A stretch of DNA of 64,000 bases from Strongylocentrotus purpuratus. Taxonomy: Eukaryota > Echinodermata > Echinoidea > Camarodonta > Strongylocentrotidae. Under the pieces are notes generated by a model. It worked only from the letters and a program-made list of their open reading frames with translations, ran no database searches and was not told the DNA's origin. Position numbers and translations under genes: made by a program. Below, one piece after another: positions 1-12,052 of this stretch. Location: positions 32,356,660 through 32,420,659 of the forward strand of contig NW_022145607.1 in assembly GCF_000002235.5 (NCBI RefSeq). Reading direction: 5' to 3'. The stretch's first letter is position 1. The number at the start of each line of letters is the position of its first letter.

Positions 1-368
1 TTATAGGACAGACACAATTTATCATGAGTCTTTGAAAACGTTGTTAATACTGCTTTTCATAGTATTATTGAAGAGCAGCAAAGGCGAACGATTGTCGCTT
101 CAATTCAGAAATCGTTGCTTTTCCCTCGAAATTACCATGAGATATCAAGCTACATAGAACTATGATCGACAAAAAAAATATTGTCAGAAAACATTAGAAC
201 TTGAATGAATAAAACATAATGCAAATGAATTAGGCTAGAATGAATAGGACACAATTTCATTTTTACCACTTAAATCACCCAGTACCAAATACCTAAGCAT
301 TTAATGGTAAGCTTAAAGACAATGATTCATGACAAATTGTCAATTGTCATGAGTTTATCCTCTAGATG

Positions 369-823
369 GCCATGCATTATTGCTCAAGGCATGGGCACAC
401 AGAGGATTTTTTTTAATGTTGGTCACCGGGGTAAAATGCAATAAATTATTGAAAAATTATTGCATTTTCTTTTTTTTTTTTTTAAATTTATGAAAATTGC
501 CCCCTACCCTAGCCCCGCTAGGGCCTCGTAACTGTGAGGCCCCAGGATCAAAACCGTTTCGATGTGCTATATTAGTGCCCTTTTGTGGGGCATTAATCCT
601 CATTACTGTCATTTATGATTTAAGGGCGTAGGTCCCCTATTTGATAAGCATAGAAGCATACACATGCTTTAGCAGTCACACAAAACACACATCGTCAAAT
701 CATTATTCAATAAAATCTGAGAATGTATACTTTTATCTAGATCTATTATTTTTAAATTATTTCAAAAATAATTCCATAAATTGGGGTAAAACAAAAATAT
801 TGCAACTATATGAGCGACAGTGT
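369..823 (+). repeat. Dispersed repeat R1, copy A (second copy at 58981-59465, inverted)
   Basis: The block from the 'gccatgcattat' region through poly-T, a C/A-rich segment and 'tgagcgacagtgta' matches 58981-59465 on the opposite strand almost throughout. It contains a GGCCTCGTAACTGTGAGGCC palindrome and a following 'ggatcaaaacc' that could be an eroded tRNA-like B box, so it may be SINE-derived. Confidence 0.75.
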
Positions 824-1084
824 ACATACGAGATGAAAAACTTGCGATTGATTGGCGGACTTGCGATTAATTAGAATAAATCGCATTTTGTTAAAATAAG
901 ACGGGGCCTGATCTACCCTAGTCATACCACTGAAACCGACATCAGACCGGTAACAGCCAGAAAGGCCAAACACAGATCAGTGTTAAGTCGGTCTGGAGAT
1001 GTGACTGAGGTAATACCCAAGCCCCCTCCACTTTAAAGAAAATCAAAATTATGATTAAAAGAGAAAAATAAACATAATATCTAC

Positions 1085-1204
1085 CTTTTTCATTCGTTTC
1101 CGTTCCCGAATACATGGTAAGAATTACAAAGGTAGCGGAAACAATCGTCGCTACACTGAAGATCAGATACTCCCTACTTACTCCCATTGTACCGAAATGT
1201 CAAC
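1085..1204 (-). CDS. Probable first coding exon of another gene: N-terminal membrane anchor
   Basis: On the minus strand a strong pyrimidine tract and AG precede this exon at about 1205, an ATG opens at 1187, and the frame runs 34 codons to donor GTAGAT just below 1085 (phase 1). The peptide MGVSREYLIFSVATIVSATF then VILTMYSGTETNEK has a short polar start, about 20 hydrophobic residues and a polar stem, as in type II membrane proteins such as Golgi transferases, or an uncleaved signal. The gene would continue left of base 1. Splice signals on both sides support an exon, but the product cannot be named from this alone. Confidence 0.5.
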
Positions 1205-1624
1205 TAGAAAGGGAGAGACAGAAAGAAAGAGACATGAAACTTATTATTGTTCTTAAGTAGCCTAAAGTACATATATGAACTCTAGATATGTAGTAAGACA
1301 TTGTATTTCATTTGGCACTCATCCACCCAAATCCAAATTGGAATTGGTAGGAAGGTATCCCTTGAATGCTGTGAGCACCGAAATCGATAGGCATGCTGTA
1401 ACCGTTGTGTGGGTGCTATTAATGTTTCCATCGTTATTCTTCTTCCTTCTTCTTCGTCCTCTTCTTCTCCTTATCATCATCATCATCATTATTGTCATTA
1501 TTATCATCCTTATCATCAATCAATAACTTGGGAATATGTTAGTACTTGCAGATATGAATGTAGAACACAGAGAGTAACTATATAAAAATTTAGATCCACA
1601 GCGTTTGTATATAATGATATAACA

Positions 1625-2345
1625 TTGGTTGAGGATATGATTTCAGTAAGACAGTTGACAGTTAAAATAATAAATCATGAGTTGATTAAAACTAAAATCG
1701 AAGAATCTAGAGCGGAGGAAATTTGGCGTAATACTTTGGAAATTGAATATGTACCTGAATTGTCAGATGTTTGGTTATTTAAGTTAAAAGGTATAAAAGA
1801 CAGCTTACTAATTAATTTCAATTTAAAATTCATAATAATAATAATAATAATAATTTTTTAAAGTCCACTCCAAATTAAACCGAAAATGCAGTACTATATA
1901 CTTTGTTTAAATGGAAGGTAAAGGCCACTGATCAATGTTATTATTGTAATCAAACAGGTGATTGTATGCACATGTTCTTTTATTTTGTAACGAATTCATT
2001 TAGTTTTGGAGTGAAGTAGGGATACAAAGAAATATTTAATGTCTAATTTCAATTTGAAACCATGTCATCTATTGTCTGGTATTGATTTTAATTCAAAGAA
2101 GGAAAAAGATGTTGATACTATTTTGAATTATGCACTTGTTACTATTTACCAAAACTTTGTTGGAAAAGAACTTAAAAAGAAAAGAACACGAGAGAGACTT
2201 CTTCATATTTTGATTTGCCTATTAAATTATCGTTTACAGATAGAAGAAAATATTATAAAACCATATATATCCCTCTAGAAATGGAGGCAAATGCTTAAAA
2301 TGTGAATATGTTTATATCATTATGAAAAAATAAAGAAGACCTGAA
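1625..2345 (+). mobile_element. Degenerate 3' end of a LINE (CR1/L1-Tx1-like ORF2 C-terminus)
   Basis: Two short open pieces (1625-1861, 2039-2278) with a K-V-K-A-T-D-Q-C-Y-Y-C-like stretch between them resemble the region after the reverse transcriptase in many LINEs, where an H/C-rich motif and a final helical block occur. Frames are interrupted and an (AAT)n insertion is seen near 1835. The stretch ends in AATAAAGAAG and a poly-C/AATA tail near 2360. No RT core is present, so family placement is uncertain. Confidence 0.45.
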
Positions 2346-2349
2346 ATGG

Positions 2350-3460
2350 TTATTTTACCCCCCCCCCCCAATAAATAAATAAACCCCACATAATAAATTA
2401 TAGTTAATCATCAACATAACCTATATTAAACTGCACAAATTGACATTTCAATGGACCATGAACACTTTTTGTTTCATCTTTGTCAATAGATTAACAGCAT
2501 GTACGTCAAATGCTCAAAGAGACGGCACGCTATATTAACCACCAAAGTAGAACACCACGTAATCAAGTATATTTACCATTATTTTGATCGACCTATGAAA
2601 CTTGTCTACACGTTTAAGTGTTTGGAACAGAAGTGTTCCCAAATACTGGCACGATAGTGTACTTACCCAATTCACTGATAAAAGATCACATTTACCTTCC
2701 AAAACGTGTAAATATAACTCTCTTTTCGTTTATCTTTTTATCCTTGCTGCTTTTAACGCCTTTTGCCCAATATCCAATTGCTTATTGAGGTTTGTACACG
2801 TCGCTGCCTTGCTGTTGACTTACAGTTTATAGCGCTTCTATATGCCTGAGCGAATCCAGTGCAAGTTTTTGTGAAAAGAGTCTACATATTCTTGTACATG
2901 GTAATAATCTCTGTCATTTATATCAAATCAGTCAAGTGTGAAATTGTATTTTTGGGGTAAAAATATATATGAATACTCTGTCGAGAACAAAATCGGGTGA
3001 GTTAAACCTCTGATGATCTAAACATTGACAAGGGTTATATATGGCCACCTAAAGAGACAAGTCTGGGCGAAAAGTCTCTCCATTGGCCATGGGAATAAAT
3101 GTATAATTTGTATTGTCCTGACAGAAACAGATTTAAAGAAAAAAAATCCTCATCATCATTGTTATCATTATCGTTATCATCACTTTTCTCTCTATTATCA
3201 ACATAACTTTACACAAATCGAATTGGGAAGGGGGGGTCGTCAAGAGTACATTGGCTGCTAATAATACGCCTAAGCGGGATTCGTTCTCGTGAATTTTGGA
3301 GCTATGTCAGGCATTTTCTACAAATCGAAGGCATACGCTACTATGGGTCATTAAATGCGAATAAAATCAGCTCAAAGTGTTGTTTTTTTTTAGGGCTTCT
3401 AACAATTTTGTTGGGGGTGTAGGCCTATCCTAACATGCTGGATACGCTAAAACTCTAAAC
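2350..3460. other. Stretch without recognised gene
   Basis: AT-rich sequence with a poly-C run near 2362 and a (CAT)n-like stretch at 3150-3180. No ORF with recognisable similarity and no convincing exon was seen on either strand. Confidence 0.5.
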
Positions 3461-3462
3461 GG

Positions 3463-3890
3463 TTCGGTAACATTGTCGAAGGTTGGTGAAAAACTGCGTA
3501 ATTTGTGTATGAAGTGTTACTTATTTCATTCCTTCTATTGTACTCACCCTCTAACATGCAAACAATCCTGAACAAATTCTCAAACTACAAAGATATTTAT
3601 GTGTTTTTTTGGAAGGCGTCAATGTGCGACACCCTCTAACAGTAAATTATCCCAACCACTTTTGAGTTTTCCTTACCGTTTTTCCATGAATAAAAAGACA
3701 CAAAACAGGCTTTAAAAAAATCTGTCAACACTTAAATGTCAGGAATGGTATAAAGAGACGATTTACATTTACCTAAATTGTAATAATATATTTAGGAGAA
3801 ATAATGAATCGATCAGATCAGTTTTCCTCAATTGTTATCATTAACAATAGTCTGTTTTCGCTCACCTACCATTTCAATCACTACCTTAGC
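3463..3890 (+). repeat. Dispersed repeat R2, copy A
   Basis: Shares its full course with 24839-25375: 'aaaaactgcgta', 'ccctctaacatgcaaa', 'gatatttatg', 'aaaacaggctttaaaaa', 'gaatcgatcagatcag', 'accttagca'. Same orientation as the second copy. No ORF; non-autonomous element or ancient repeat. Confidence 0.8.
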
Positions 3891-3891
3891 A

Positions 3892-3990
3892 GGCTTTTGC
3901 CGAAAGGGTGGATAGCGTCGCGTCGCGTAGCGTTGACTTGAACGTGACCATTCGTCCAAAGCACCCCCGCCCCCCAGTTTGGCCGAAAGT
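3892..3990 (-). repeat. GC-rich 'ccctttcggc' repeat unit, single
   Basis: Matches on the opposite strand the tandem pair at 12470-12641: 'ttggccgaaag', poly-G/C, 'tttggacgaa', 'gcgttcaagt', 'cgcgacgcgacgc'. It sits directly beside repeat R2 here, as the pair does at 12.6 kb, so both may belong to one element. Confidence 0.7.
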
Positions 3991-4051
3991 GTGCGTTGGA
4001 TTGTTAAAGCGCATCAGGTCAGATAACGCGACTAAATGGCACCTACGGGCG

Positions 4052-4804
4052 GCGCATATTTTTTTACACAACTGTTTAGCCACTTCAGTCAAATATACTG
4101 TGTAAACGACTAGAGACAGAGTCTAGCATTACCCTTAGCAGTTTTGTTGGATTGCTGGAGCAGGAGGCCTACATGAATGCGTACATACTCGTTATTTGGT
4201 TCGGGTTAAATCTATCCTCTCTTCTCTTTTATTATGTATTTCTGTGTTCTCCTTCAATCTATCCTCTTCTCTTTTGTCATGTATTTATTTTCTTTTCTTC
4301 AATCTTTCCTTTTTCTCCTTCATTATATATTTCGTTATTTGGTTCGGGTTAAATCTATCCCCAGTTCTCCTTCGTTACGTATTTTCTTTTGTTCTCCTTT
4401 ATTCTAGCCTCTTCTTTTTTGTTTCATGTATTTCTTTGTTTCTCCTTCAATCTATCCTTTTCTCCTTCGTCATCTATTTGTTTTAATCTGGTAGATTCCC
4501 TTTTTCCTTCTTTATGTATTTCCCTATTTTTCCTTAGTGTAGATCTATGATCATCTTAGCTCTTCAATTATGTATTTCTATGTTCTTCCTTTGACTTATC
4601 CTCTTCTCTTTCCTTATGTATTTTCTTGTTTTTCCTTCTCCATGTCCTCTCCACTATCCTTGTGTTCCCCTTTCATCTTCCCTTCCCTGGGTGTACGTGC
4701 TTGCACATAATGGTGCGCTGACGACTTAGACTCTTTCACCAGAGCCCTTCTTGGAACATTTTCGCGAAAATGGCTAAACAGTTTGTGTAAAAAAAAATAT
4801 GCGC
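4052..4804 (+). mobile_element. Non-autonomous TIR transposon N1, copy A
   Basis: Starts GCGCATATTTTTTTACACAA and ends in the inverted form ...TTTGTGTAAAAAAAAATATGCGC, giving a TIR of about 28 bases that extends into TGGCTAAACAG. The interior is pyrimidine-rich ('ttctcctt', 'tatgtattt'). Flanks are similar (tacgggcgg / tacggcggg), fitting a 9-base target duplication. No transposase. Confidence 0.8.
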
Positions 4805-4965
4805 ATACGGCGGGGGGGGGGGGGGGTATTCAAAATATACGCGTTCAGAGTCCCAATTAGTTTGGTCCCATGCCAACAGTGCGCGCGCCTGTTACGTACG
4901 TACGTCGCGTACGTGGTGTGTTCGATCGATGGTGGATATCGATCGCAAGCTGACTAGCTGAGAGA

Positions 4966-5011
4966 GATGGAGAGAGGCTGGACATCTTCGAGCTTCCTGA
5001 TCACTTTTGTG
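4966..5011 (+). promoter_or_regulatory. Possible transcription start region with a short first exon
   Basis: CpG-rich sequence ('cgtacgtacgtcgcgtacg' near 4895-4913) precedes an ATG at about 4966 (reading MERGWTSSSFLITFV) and a good donor GTGAGT at about 5011. This could be a host first exon or part of a repeat. No downstream exon could be joined, so this is tentative. Confidence 0.2.
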
Positions 5012-6300
5012 GTGAGTTTATATGAGTATTCCCAGGTGCATATTATCGTGTTTTTGTGTAGTACATGTTGAAGTAAACCAGTAAAATGTCAGAATATAGA
5101 CGTTTTAAAGTTTTGTTTGCCAGGTGGTAATCCACAATGCTGTATTAAACCGACCTTGATCGGATCGCGCGGTTGATCAGATCGGCTGAGCTCAGTCCCA
5201 TGTGCTTAATTTGGCTTAATCTTTCAGAACTAACTAAAGGACCAACTTTTATAATGAGGCTCTATTAAATAAAGAGAAAAAATATGATTGCTTAATAAAA
5301 ATAAAATAAAAACAAATTACAATTTCTGATTTCTGATTCTGATAGGTGTAAGAAGTACCCCATTTTCCCCATGATGCTTAAGCAATATCTTATATGATTT
5401 AAAAATAGAAACAAATATTGAAATCATCCCTGATAATGTAATCACAATATAGGGGTATAACGATGTCTACAAAATTGTATATTTTCGCTTTTAAATTTCC
5501 CTTTGAAGGTACCCTTTTTCTCCAGAAAGTGCCCTTTTTGTTGGTGCCCTCCCACTTTGGAAGTCGCTCCGCCGCCTCTGTATCTATGTCTCTTCATATT
5601 CAGTTACATCTACAATGAAACTAATTTCAAATCAAGTGATTTTCCCCCTAAAAATGACTCCGTAAATCGGCAAATTTTAAAAATAGTGGTTCGAGTTTGT
5701 TGTGAAATGACAAAGTGGCCCAGAAAGTCGCTGAAAAGATATATTTATGTCTATAACTTATTTTCATTACAGTATAGGCCTATAACTGTGTCTTTTGTAT
5801 CTTTTGAAATAAAATTCTACTTCAAAGTACGAAACGCAGCTTTTCACATAAACAAACTAACGGTCTTGCACTTGGTGCTTTTGCTACACTTCTGATGACT
5901 GTGTAGAGTGAATCAGCTGATATCAATTTATTTTTTCTAGGAGGCAGAAAATGCCATCTGTGCTCATAAACACAATTGAATAAGGTCACGTAACGCATTT
6001 CAAAGGCATTTAGCCACTCTACGGGGGTCTAGATCTATTGTGAGCTAAGAAGAATGGAAGAGTACCTCGCCAAAAATGATGGAGAACCCTGACATTGAAA
6101 CTAACAAATGTTTTTGTAAGGTATGAATTTGAAAATTTGGATTTTGAATGTGATTGAACTTTGAAGATTGACGGTCGGTGATTTTTCATTTCGTACGGTT
6201 TACGGTATATGGCCGGCCTATGGCTATGCTGTGCCTATGGACGTGAGCTAGGTCGACAGTGTAGAGCTGAGCTGAGAGTAGCACGTGTGCGTACGTCAGA

Positions 6301-6410
6301 ATGGCAGCCTACCATTCGAAGCATCCGTCTTTCTATGAAGGGTCGGGAGACCCCAATGAGTGGCTAAATGCCTTTGAAATGCGTGACCGCATTCAATGGT
6401 GTTTAATTTT
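6301..6410 (+). mobile_element. Fossil fragment of an LTR-retrotransposon gag start (Ty3/Gypsy-like)
   Basis: A short reading beginning MAAYHSKHPSFYEGSGDPNE and continuing W-L-N-A-F-E has the F-x-G-x-x-D-P-x-x-W-L-x-x-F pattern seen at the start of Ty3-type gag proteins. Only this small piece is present; the element is broken and no pol region follows. A partial inverted copy of its end occurs at about 5975-6015, and a related 'gagctaagaagaa' stretch recurs at 6033 and 10562. Confidence 0.5.
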
Positions 6411-6949
6411 TTTGTTGTGATGCCCGTGGCGTTTATTTGGCATACCTGTGATACATATGGGAAGGTTAACAATTTCCTGTTTTGTAGGTCATGGGTATTT
6501 GAGTTATCCTTCGTATAGGTAGCCTGTAAGTACAGTATTAATGTGAAAATATTAATGTTAGGTTTTTAGGGGAGGTATTTTTTCCTCTATATATTGGGAC
6601 GAAGGGCAAAATTGTTGCTCTCACTTATGATATTGGGGTAATTAAATTTTCCTCCCTTTGCTTTGCACAATGGCAAGATAACCATTGGTTTGTTGTATGT
6701 CGGATACATGTTCTTAGTTTTATATAACCCAGGTGGTAGATTTAATTTGAATGTTTCATAATTTATTCTGTTTTGAAAAACTCTTGATAAAGTAATCAAG
6801 TGCCTATTTTGCTTTAGTAACAAACAATTGTTATGTATCTCAGTTGGATGCTCTCAGTAATATTTTGTGTCTGGCAATTTTAATGATTTCTTTTGGTATC
6901 CATTTTGTTAGGGTTAGGCATCGGTTCATACAGGTGAATCTCTCTCTCT

Positions 6950-8520
6950 AAGTGCTTTATCGTTTGACTTTGGCGATCATACTGTTCCACAACCCTCGGC
7001 TCCTAGCCTTCTGTATTAGTACCACTCCCAGTTCTTTCACTCCTCTCTCTTCCAACAATTTCTGCAGACTGTCCATCCAAAGTATCCTCCTTCTTTCCCT
7101 ACTCCTTCTTCCCACAATTTTCCCTGTCAAAGCAACATTCTCTAGGCCTTCTTTACGTGTAATGTGACCCATGAACTTCAACTGCCTAATCAACATCTCA
7201 CGTATCATTTTCGTTTGCACTCTAGCTCGTGTAAGAACTTCCTCATTACTAACTTTGTCAGTCCAGGGGATTTTCATCATACTTCTTAGAAACCACATTT
7301 CGCAACTTTCCAAACGCTTTTTAATATCAGAGGCTAAAGTCCACGTTTCACTACCATACATAAGTACTGGGTAGATCTAACAATTCAATACCCTTATTCT
7401 GGTTCTCATATACATTGTTCGATTTGTCAGAATTTTGCCTAACTTTGAAAATGCAGATTTAGCGAGAGCTATCCTTCTCTTGATCTCTGTCTCGCATCTG
7501 GCATCCTCGGTAATCCTGCTGCCGAGGTAGTTAAATGAGGAGACTTGTTTAATAGTCTGTTCTTTCAGTTTCAAGTTACATTTTGGACTGCTCTTCTTGG
7601 ATACCACCAGGCACTTTGTCTTGGTATAGTTGATCTCTAGTCCCATTCTCTCACTTTCTTTTACAACTACATTCAGGAGTCTCTGGAGATCTTTCTCTGA
7701 TTCAGAAAATAAAAAAGTGTCATCAGCATATATAATATTTGTGATTGAATGACCACCCACTTGTATCCCATTTTCATCTTCCAATTCTCTTAGAATGATT
7801 TCACTATACATATTGAACAGGTATGGCGACATAACACAACCCTGTCTGACTCCCCGTCTGATGTTGATATATTCACTACACTCTCCTTCTACCCTGATGC
7901 ATGCAAACTGATTCCAATATAGACTTTGTAGCAGTCTTAGATCTTTCCTATATATATATATATCAAGCTTTTTCAGCTCTTCAAAAAGTTCTGAATGTCT
8001 TACTTTATCAAAAGCCTTTGAATAATCAATAAAACACATGTACACATCCTTTTGCATTTCGACTGCTCTCTCCGTTATATTTCTAACCACAAATATTGCA
8101 TTTCTTGTGCCCGCATCCTTTACAAACCAAATTGTTCCCTTCCGACCATGGGAGATATGCTACTTCTTGCTCTCAAAAGTAGAATCCTCAAAATAATCTT
8201 AGTGATATGGCAAATAAGGCTGATTGTCCTATATTGCTCACAATCCACGGCTCCCGGTTTCTTTGGGAGAGTAATGAAAATGGATCTGCCCAATTCATCT
8301 GGAAATGTTCCGTCATCATATTTGTTGTTGATAATTTCTGTTAATCTATCAACACCATATTCCTCTAATGCTTCAAACATTTCAGTGACCACACCATCTG
8401 GTCCAGCTGCTTTGTTCTTCTTCATCTTTGACATTGCCCAACGGACTTCAGATTTAAGAATTTTCTCCCCTTTGACTTCATCTGCAAAACTCGGCATTGC
8501 TTCCCTACTATCCTAAAAAA
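6950..8520 (-). mobile_element. 5'-truncated LINE with reverse transcriptase (RTE-like)
   Basis: The minus strand codes for an endonuclease-reverse-transcriptase type protein. RT landmarks are in order: A-A-G-P-D-G-V (8400s), F-I-D-Y-S-K-A-F-D-K-V (about 8030), R-G-V-R-Q-G-C-V-M-S-P (about 7850), I-I-Y-A-D-D-T (about 7725), L-E-I-N-Y-T-K-T-K (about 7640) and Y-G-S-E-T-W-T-L after it. The endonuclease part is missing. One frame change near 8100-8120 and one in-frame stop near 7377 interrupt the otherwise open frame, so the copy is dead but fairly young. RTE-like placement is from overall motif style; a CR1-like clade is possible. Confidence 0.88.
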
Positions 8521-8665
8521 TTTCGCCAATGTATTGCGTCCTATTGGTCCTACTGGTGCCACCCAGTACCACCACCAGCCCCCTGATGCTGAATGGTCCC
8601 CTTTTAGTCGCCTTTTACGACACGCAGAGGATACGTGGGGGTATTCTTGACAGGCCCACCCCACC
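8521..8665 (-). repeat. Conserved-looking block upstream of the LINE RT
   Basis: The minus strand carries 'gtgtcgtaaaaggcgactaa' and 'ggggctggtggtggtactgg', a block I recall as common next to LINE copies in marine invertebrate and fish DNA. It may be an internal part of the LINE or the site where it was truncated. No protein assigned. Confidence 0.35.
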
Positions 8666-9670
8666 CTAAGTGGTCAATTAGTGTTGGCTCTATTCGGCAA
8701 GTTTATGGTCCATGGCTTTACTTATTGTTAGTATTGGAAAGATAGTGGTAGTCAATGCGTTTAGTGTAACTTGATTTTTAGGTGCCTGTGGATATGCCTT
8801 AAACTGTACGGAGGGATTTAATTATATTGCTTCTATTATGGGTATTGGATCTATGTTGTATAGACAGCCTATGTTCTGGGTGATGGTTAGATATCTTTAT
8901 GTTCGGACTTGACAGTTCTTGTTGCCATTCAGTCGCTGTGACGCTGTACATGGTGGTATGAAGGGTTCGAATGTACGCTCGCCATCGTTATGTTCAGTTT
9001 TGTATTGCTCGATAGTTTATTGCATGAGTGTAGTTTATTGGGATTGAAAGGTTGACATGGTTACACATGGGACTTCCATCATGTATTTGTTATCGTTATC
9101 ATGCTTGCAACGGATAGGGACTGGTCTTGCATGTATGTAGGCAATCTAGGTAGTTGTTTGCAATCATTTAATGAATGTTTTAGTAGTTATTCTGTCATGT
9201 CTTGTGTACATGTACATGCTAGGATATTCTCATTTGTATAGGCTGTAGATGATTATTGATCAATATTGATCTTTGCACATGCAGTTACGATGTTTATAAA
9301 CCCACACTTTCTGTCTCCTATTTCTGCTTAGTGGTTTTCATTTTGGGTCTGATCACCCAAGGGTGGTGCTTCGAATGCGAAGTAGTTCTTGGTTTGGTTT
9401 GATATGGTGTTATAATGTTGTAGGGAGATACATGTTATCCTGGCATTCTTATGACTTATCCATTACAAACATTGAATTATTCTCATATTCATTCGCCATG
9501 TTTTATTTTGTCGGATGTCATATTCTGTCAGATGTCAAATTCTGTAAGCCTGTGCATTTATCTTTATTTCATGTTCACGTATGCCAATTCTACGTGTACG
9601 TTATTTTCCATTTTATCATATTGCTTTATTGTTTCCTCACTTGTTTTTCACTCGGGGGCCTCGTTTTGGT
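8666..9670. other. Stretch without recognised gene between LINE and N1 copy B
   Basis: T-rich plus strand, no long ORF with family likeness. A GGTT/GGTA-rich texture suggests it may be old retroelement sequence but nothing specific can be supported. Confidence 0.4.
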
Positions 9671-9679
9671 GGCCCGGGG

Positions 9680-10396
9680 GCGCATATTATTTTTACACAA
9701 CTGTTTAGCCACTTCAGTCAAATATACTGTGCAAACGACTAAAGACAGAGTCTAGCATTACCTTAGCAGTTTTGTTGGATTGCTGGAGCTGTACATGTGT
9801 ACATACTCGTTATTGGTTTCGGGTTAAATCTATCCTCTCTTCTTTTTCATTATGTATTTCTGTGTTCTCCTTCAAGCTATCCTCTTCTCTTTTGTCATGA
9901 ATTTCTTTTTTTCCTTTAATCTATGCTTTTTCTCCTTTGTTTATTTCTTGTTTTTCTATCTATCCAGTTCTCCTTCGAGTATGTATTTCTTTTGTTCTCC
10001 TTTATTCTAATTAACCTCTTCTATTTTGTTTCATGTATTTCGTTGTTTTTCCTTCAATCTATCCTTTTCTCCTTCGTCATCGATTTATTTGTTTTAATCT
10101 GATAGATGATCCCTTTCTCCTTCTGTATGTATTTCCCTGTTTTTCCTTAGTCTAGATGATGATCCTCTTAGCTCTTCAATTATGACTGATTCTCTTCTCT
10201 TTCCTTATATATTTCCTTGTTTTTCCTTTTCCATATCCTCTCAACTATCCTTGCTTTCCCCTTTCTATCATCTTCCCTTCCATAGGTGTACGTGCTTGCA
10301 CATATAGTGCGCTGACGACTTAGACTCTTTCACCAGAGCACTTCTTGGAATTTTTTCGCGAAAATGGATAAACAGTTGTGTAAACAAAATATGCGC
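9680..10396 (+). mobile_element. Non-autonomous TIR transposon N1, copy B
   Basis: Homologous to 4052-4804 along its whole length, same orientation. It is flanked on both sides by GGCCCGGGGG (9671-9680 and 10397-10406), a target duplication of about 9-10 bases, which points to Mutator- or hAT-type transposition. Copies A and B bracket the LINE at 6.95-8.5 kb. Confidence 0.83.
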
Positions 10397-11571
10397 GGCC
10401 CGGGGGAGATGTTGCTATCTACAGTATATGATCAGAAAATAAAGTGAGCCAGCTACGGCCAAGAAGAGACATGCTGTTTTTTATATCCGTGGGCATGGCT
10501 TGACGTACCAACTACCATAACGTTTCTGAATTGTGACATTTTGTGCTAAGATCTATGTTGTGAGCTAAGAAGAACGACAGAGTACCTCGCCACATGATTA
10601 ATGACTCAAAATCATTGCTGAAATGTTCTTGTTTGTTCCAATGTTTTGCTAATCTTCCTGATTTCACCATTAAAGCCTTTTATCATTTATATTAATTAGT
10701 TTCTATTCTATCACATATTGTAAGAAAAATGCTGTCACAAATGTGCATCACTTCGAAGGCAACAGTATGTCGGATATGAGCCTTGAAATCAGAACCTAGC
10801 CGTATTACTCTGCAAATGCTTTTCTTAAATCTGAGAAGATGATTGATTTTTTTAATGAGTTAGGTAATTTTAAGTTTTTATATACGTTGATGTTCATTTG
10901 TTGATTGTTAGAATTTAACGTTGATTGTGACAAAGTGTGTAATATACACCAGAGGTTGGCGATGGAATAAGTCACAACGCTCATACTCTGTTCCATATCT
11001 TGACTTTCTATTCACCTATAAGAAAAAGAAGCATGCATTTTTAAAATTCTGAAAGGAGTGATTTCATGGCAACGTAATTTTCAAAAATGTAATGTGTTTT
11101 TGATTTGTTACGGAAACAAAGTTTATTTATTAAAGACTCGGTAACACCTTAACAATACGATACATTTATTAACATTACTTTGTCATGGAAAGATTTACGC
11201 GTCTAGCACAGCCTCATGCAGTCAGGTCATGAAAACAATAAAAACATCCTCTAAACGGTCAAAATGTCCTTTTAAAAAAAATATATTTATTTCAATGTAC
11301 ATTTGTGTGTGTGTATGTGTTTGTTTTGGATATTTCCACAAACCCGTGTTAGTTTGTGTACACGCCATATGTGGCACGTCATTTTCCCACATGTGAAAGT
11401 GAACATTAGTTTGAAACTACATAAATTATGGATCACTTCAACTTCAAATAACGCGTGTTTTGGTATTCCTCTTGCCAAAAGTAAAGATTAATTCAAACAT
11501 GATTATAAAGAAACTGACCAGAAATATACATCTATTAGTATTGTGATTGTGATTACAATAGCGGCAAAGAT

Positions 11572-11646
11572 GGAATTCCAACGGGATTCGAACCCGAGAC
11601 CTACGGATTGATAGACCGGTGCTCTTCCGACTAAGCTATATAAAAC
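11572..11646 (-). other. tRNA-like sequence (tRNA pseudogene or SINE head)
   Basis: On the minus strand TAGCTTAGTCGGAAGAGC is a good A box and GGGTTCGAATCCCG a perfect B box at normal spacing. The acceptor stem does not pair with the 5' flank and the anticodon stem is poor, so it is not a functional tRNA gene as it stands. Confidence 0.6.
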
Positions 11647-11687
11647 ACTATAGGTACGGTGCTTGTCCCTGAACCCCTTAAAGGTAA

Positions 11688-12052
11688 AGACCAGATATGG
11701 TCATGCCATTGCATTGTGCAAGAAACGTTGTGGAATCGATCAGAAAAGGTTGATCATCTAGCATCTAGCATCTGCAAGATTCTGGAATCATCAAAATGAT
11801 AAGAAAGTTGGCACATTCTTCGGTAAGTTACAAGCACTATACACAGAAAGATGTATATGGGACTACCCTATATCTCTCACAGTCCATGAGAGAAACAAAT
11901 TTACAAAATATATGAATTAGTAGGCGGTTTCCCGGCAAATTTGTTATCATCATTGTATTAGTCAAAACATATTCTTTCACATGATTGGTAATAAGAGCTT
12001 CCATTTCATTTTTTGAAATTGGGGCGTTTCCAATACTGGTCTTTACCTTTAA
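11688..12052 (+). mobile_element. TTAA-flanked MITE family M1, copy A (piggyBac-like)
   Basis: Begins TTAA-AGGTAAAGACCAG and ends CTGGTCTTTACCT-TTAA: perfect 13-base TIRs between TTAA sites, the target choice of piggyBac-type elements. The interior shares 'aagcactatacacagaaaga' and 'ttagtaggcggtttc' with copies at 26095 and 48142. Confidence 0.85.

Noticed and set aside
1319-1526. Overlapping ORFs on both strands rich in isoleucine or arginine
   Set aside because: Translation of a CTT/ATC microsatellite.
4152-4486. Hydrophobic plus-strand ORFs (and the similar ones near 9363-9755)
   Set aside because: Pyrimidine-rich interior of the N1 element; both copies are non-coding and differ by frame-breaking changes.
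11572-11646. Functional tRNA gene
   Set aside because: Good A and B boxes but no pairing acceptor stem and a poor anticodon stem; called a tRNA-like sequence.
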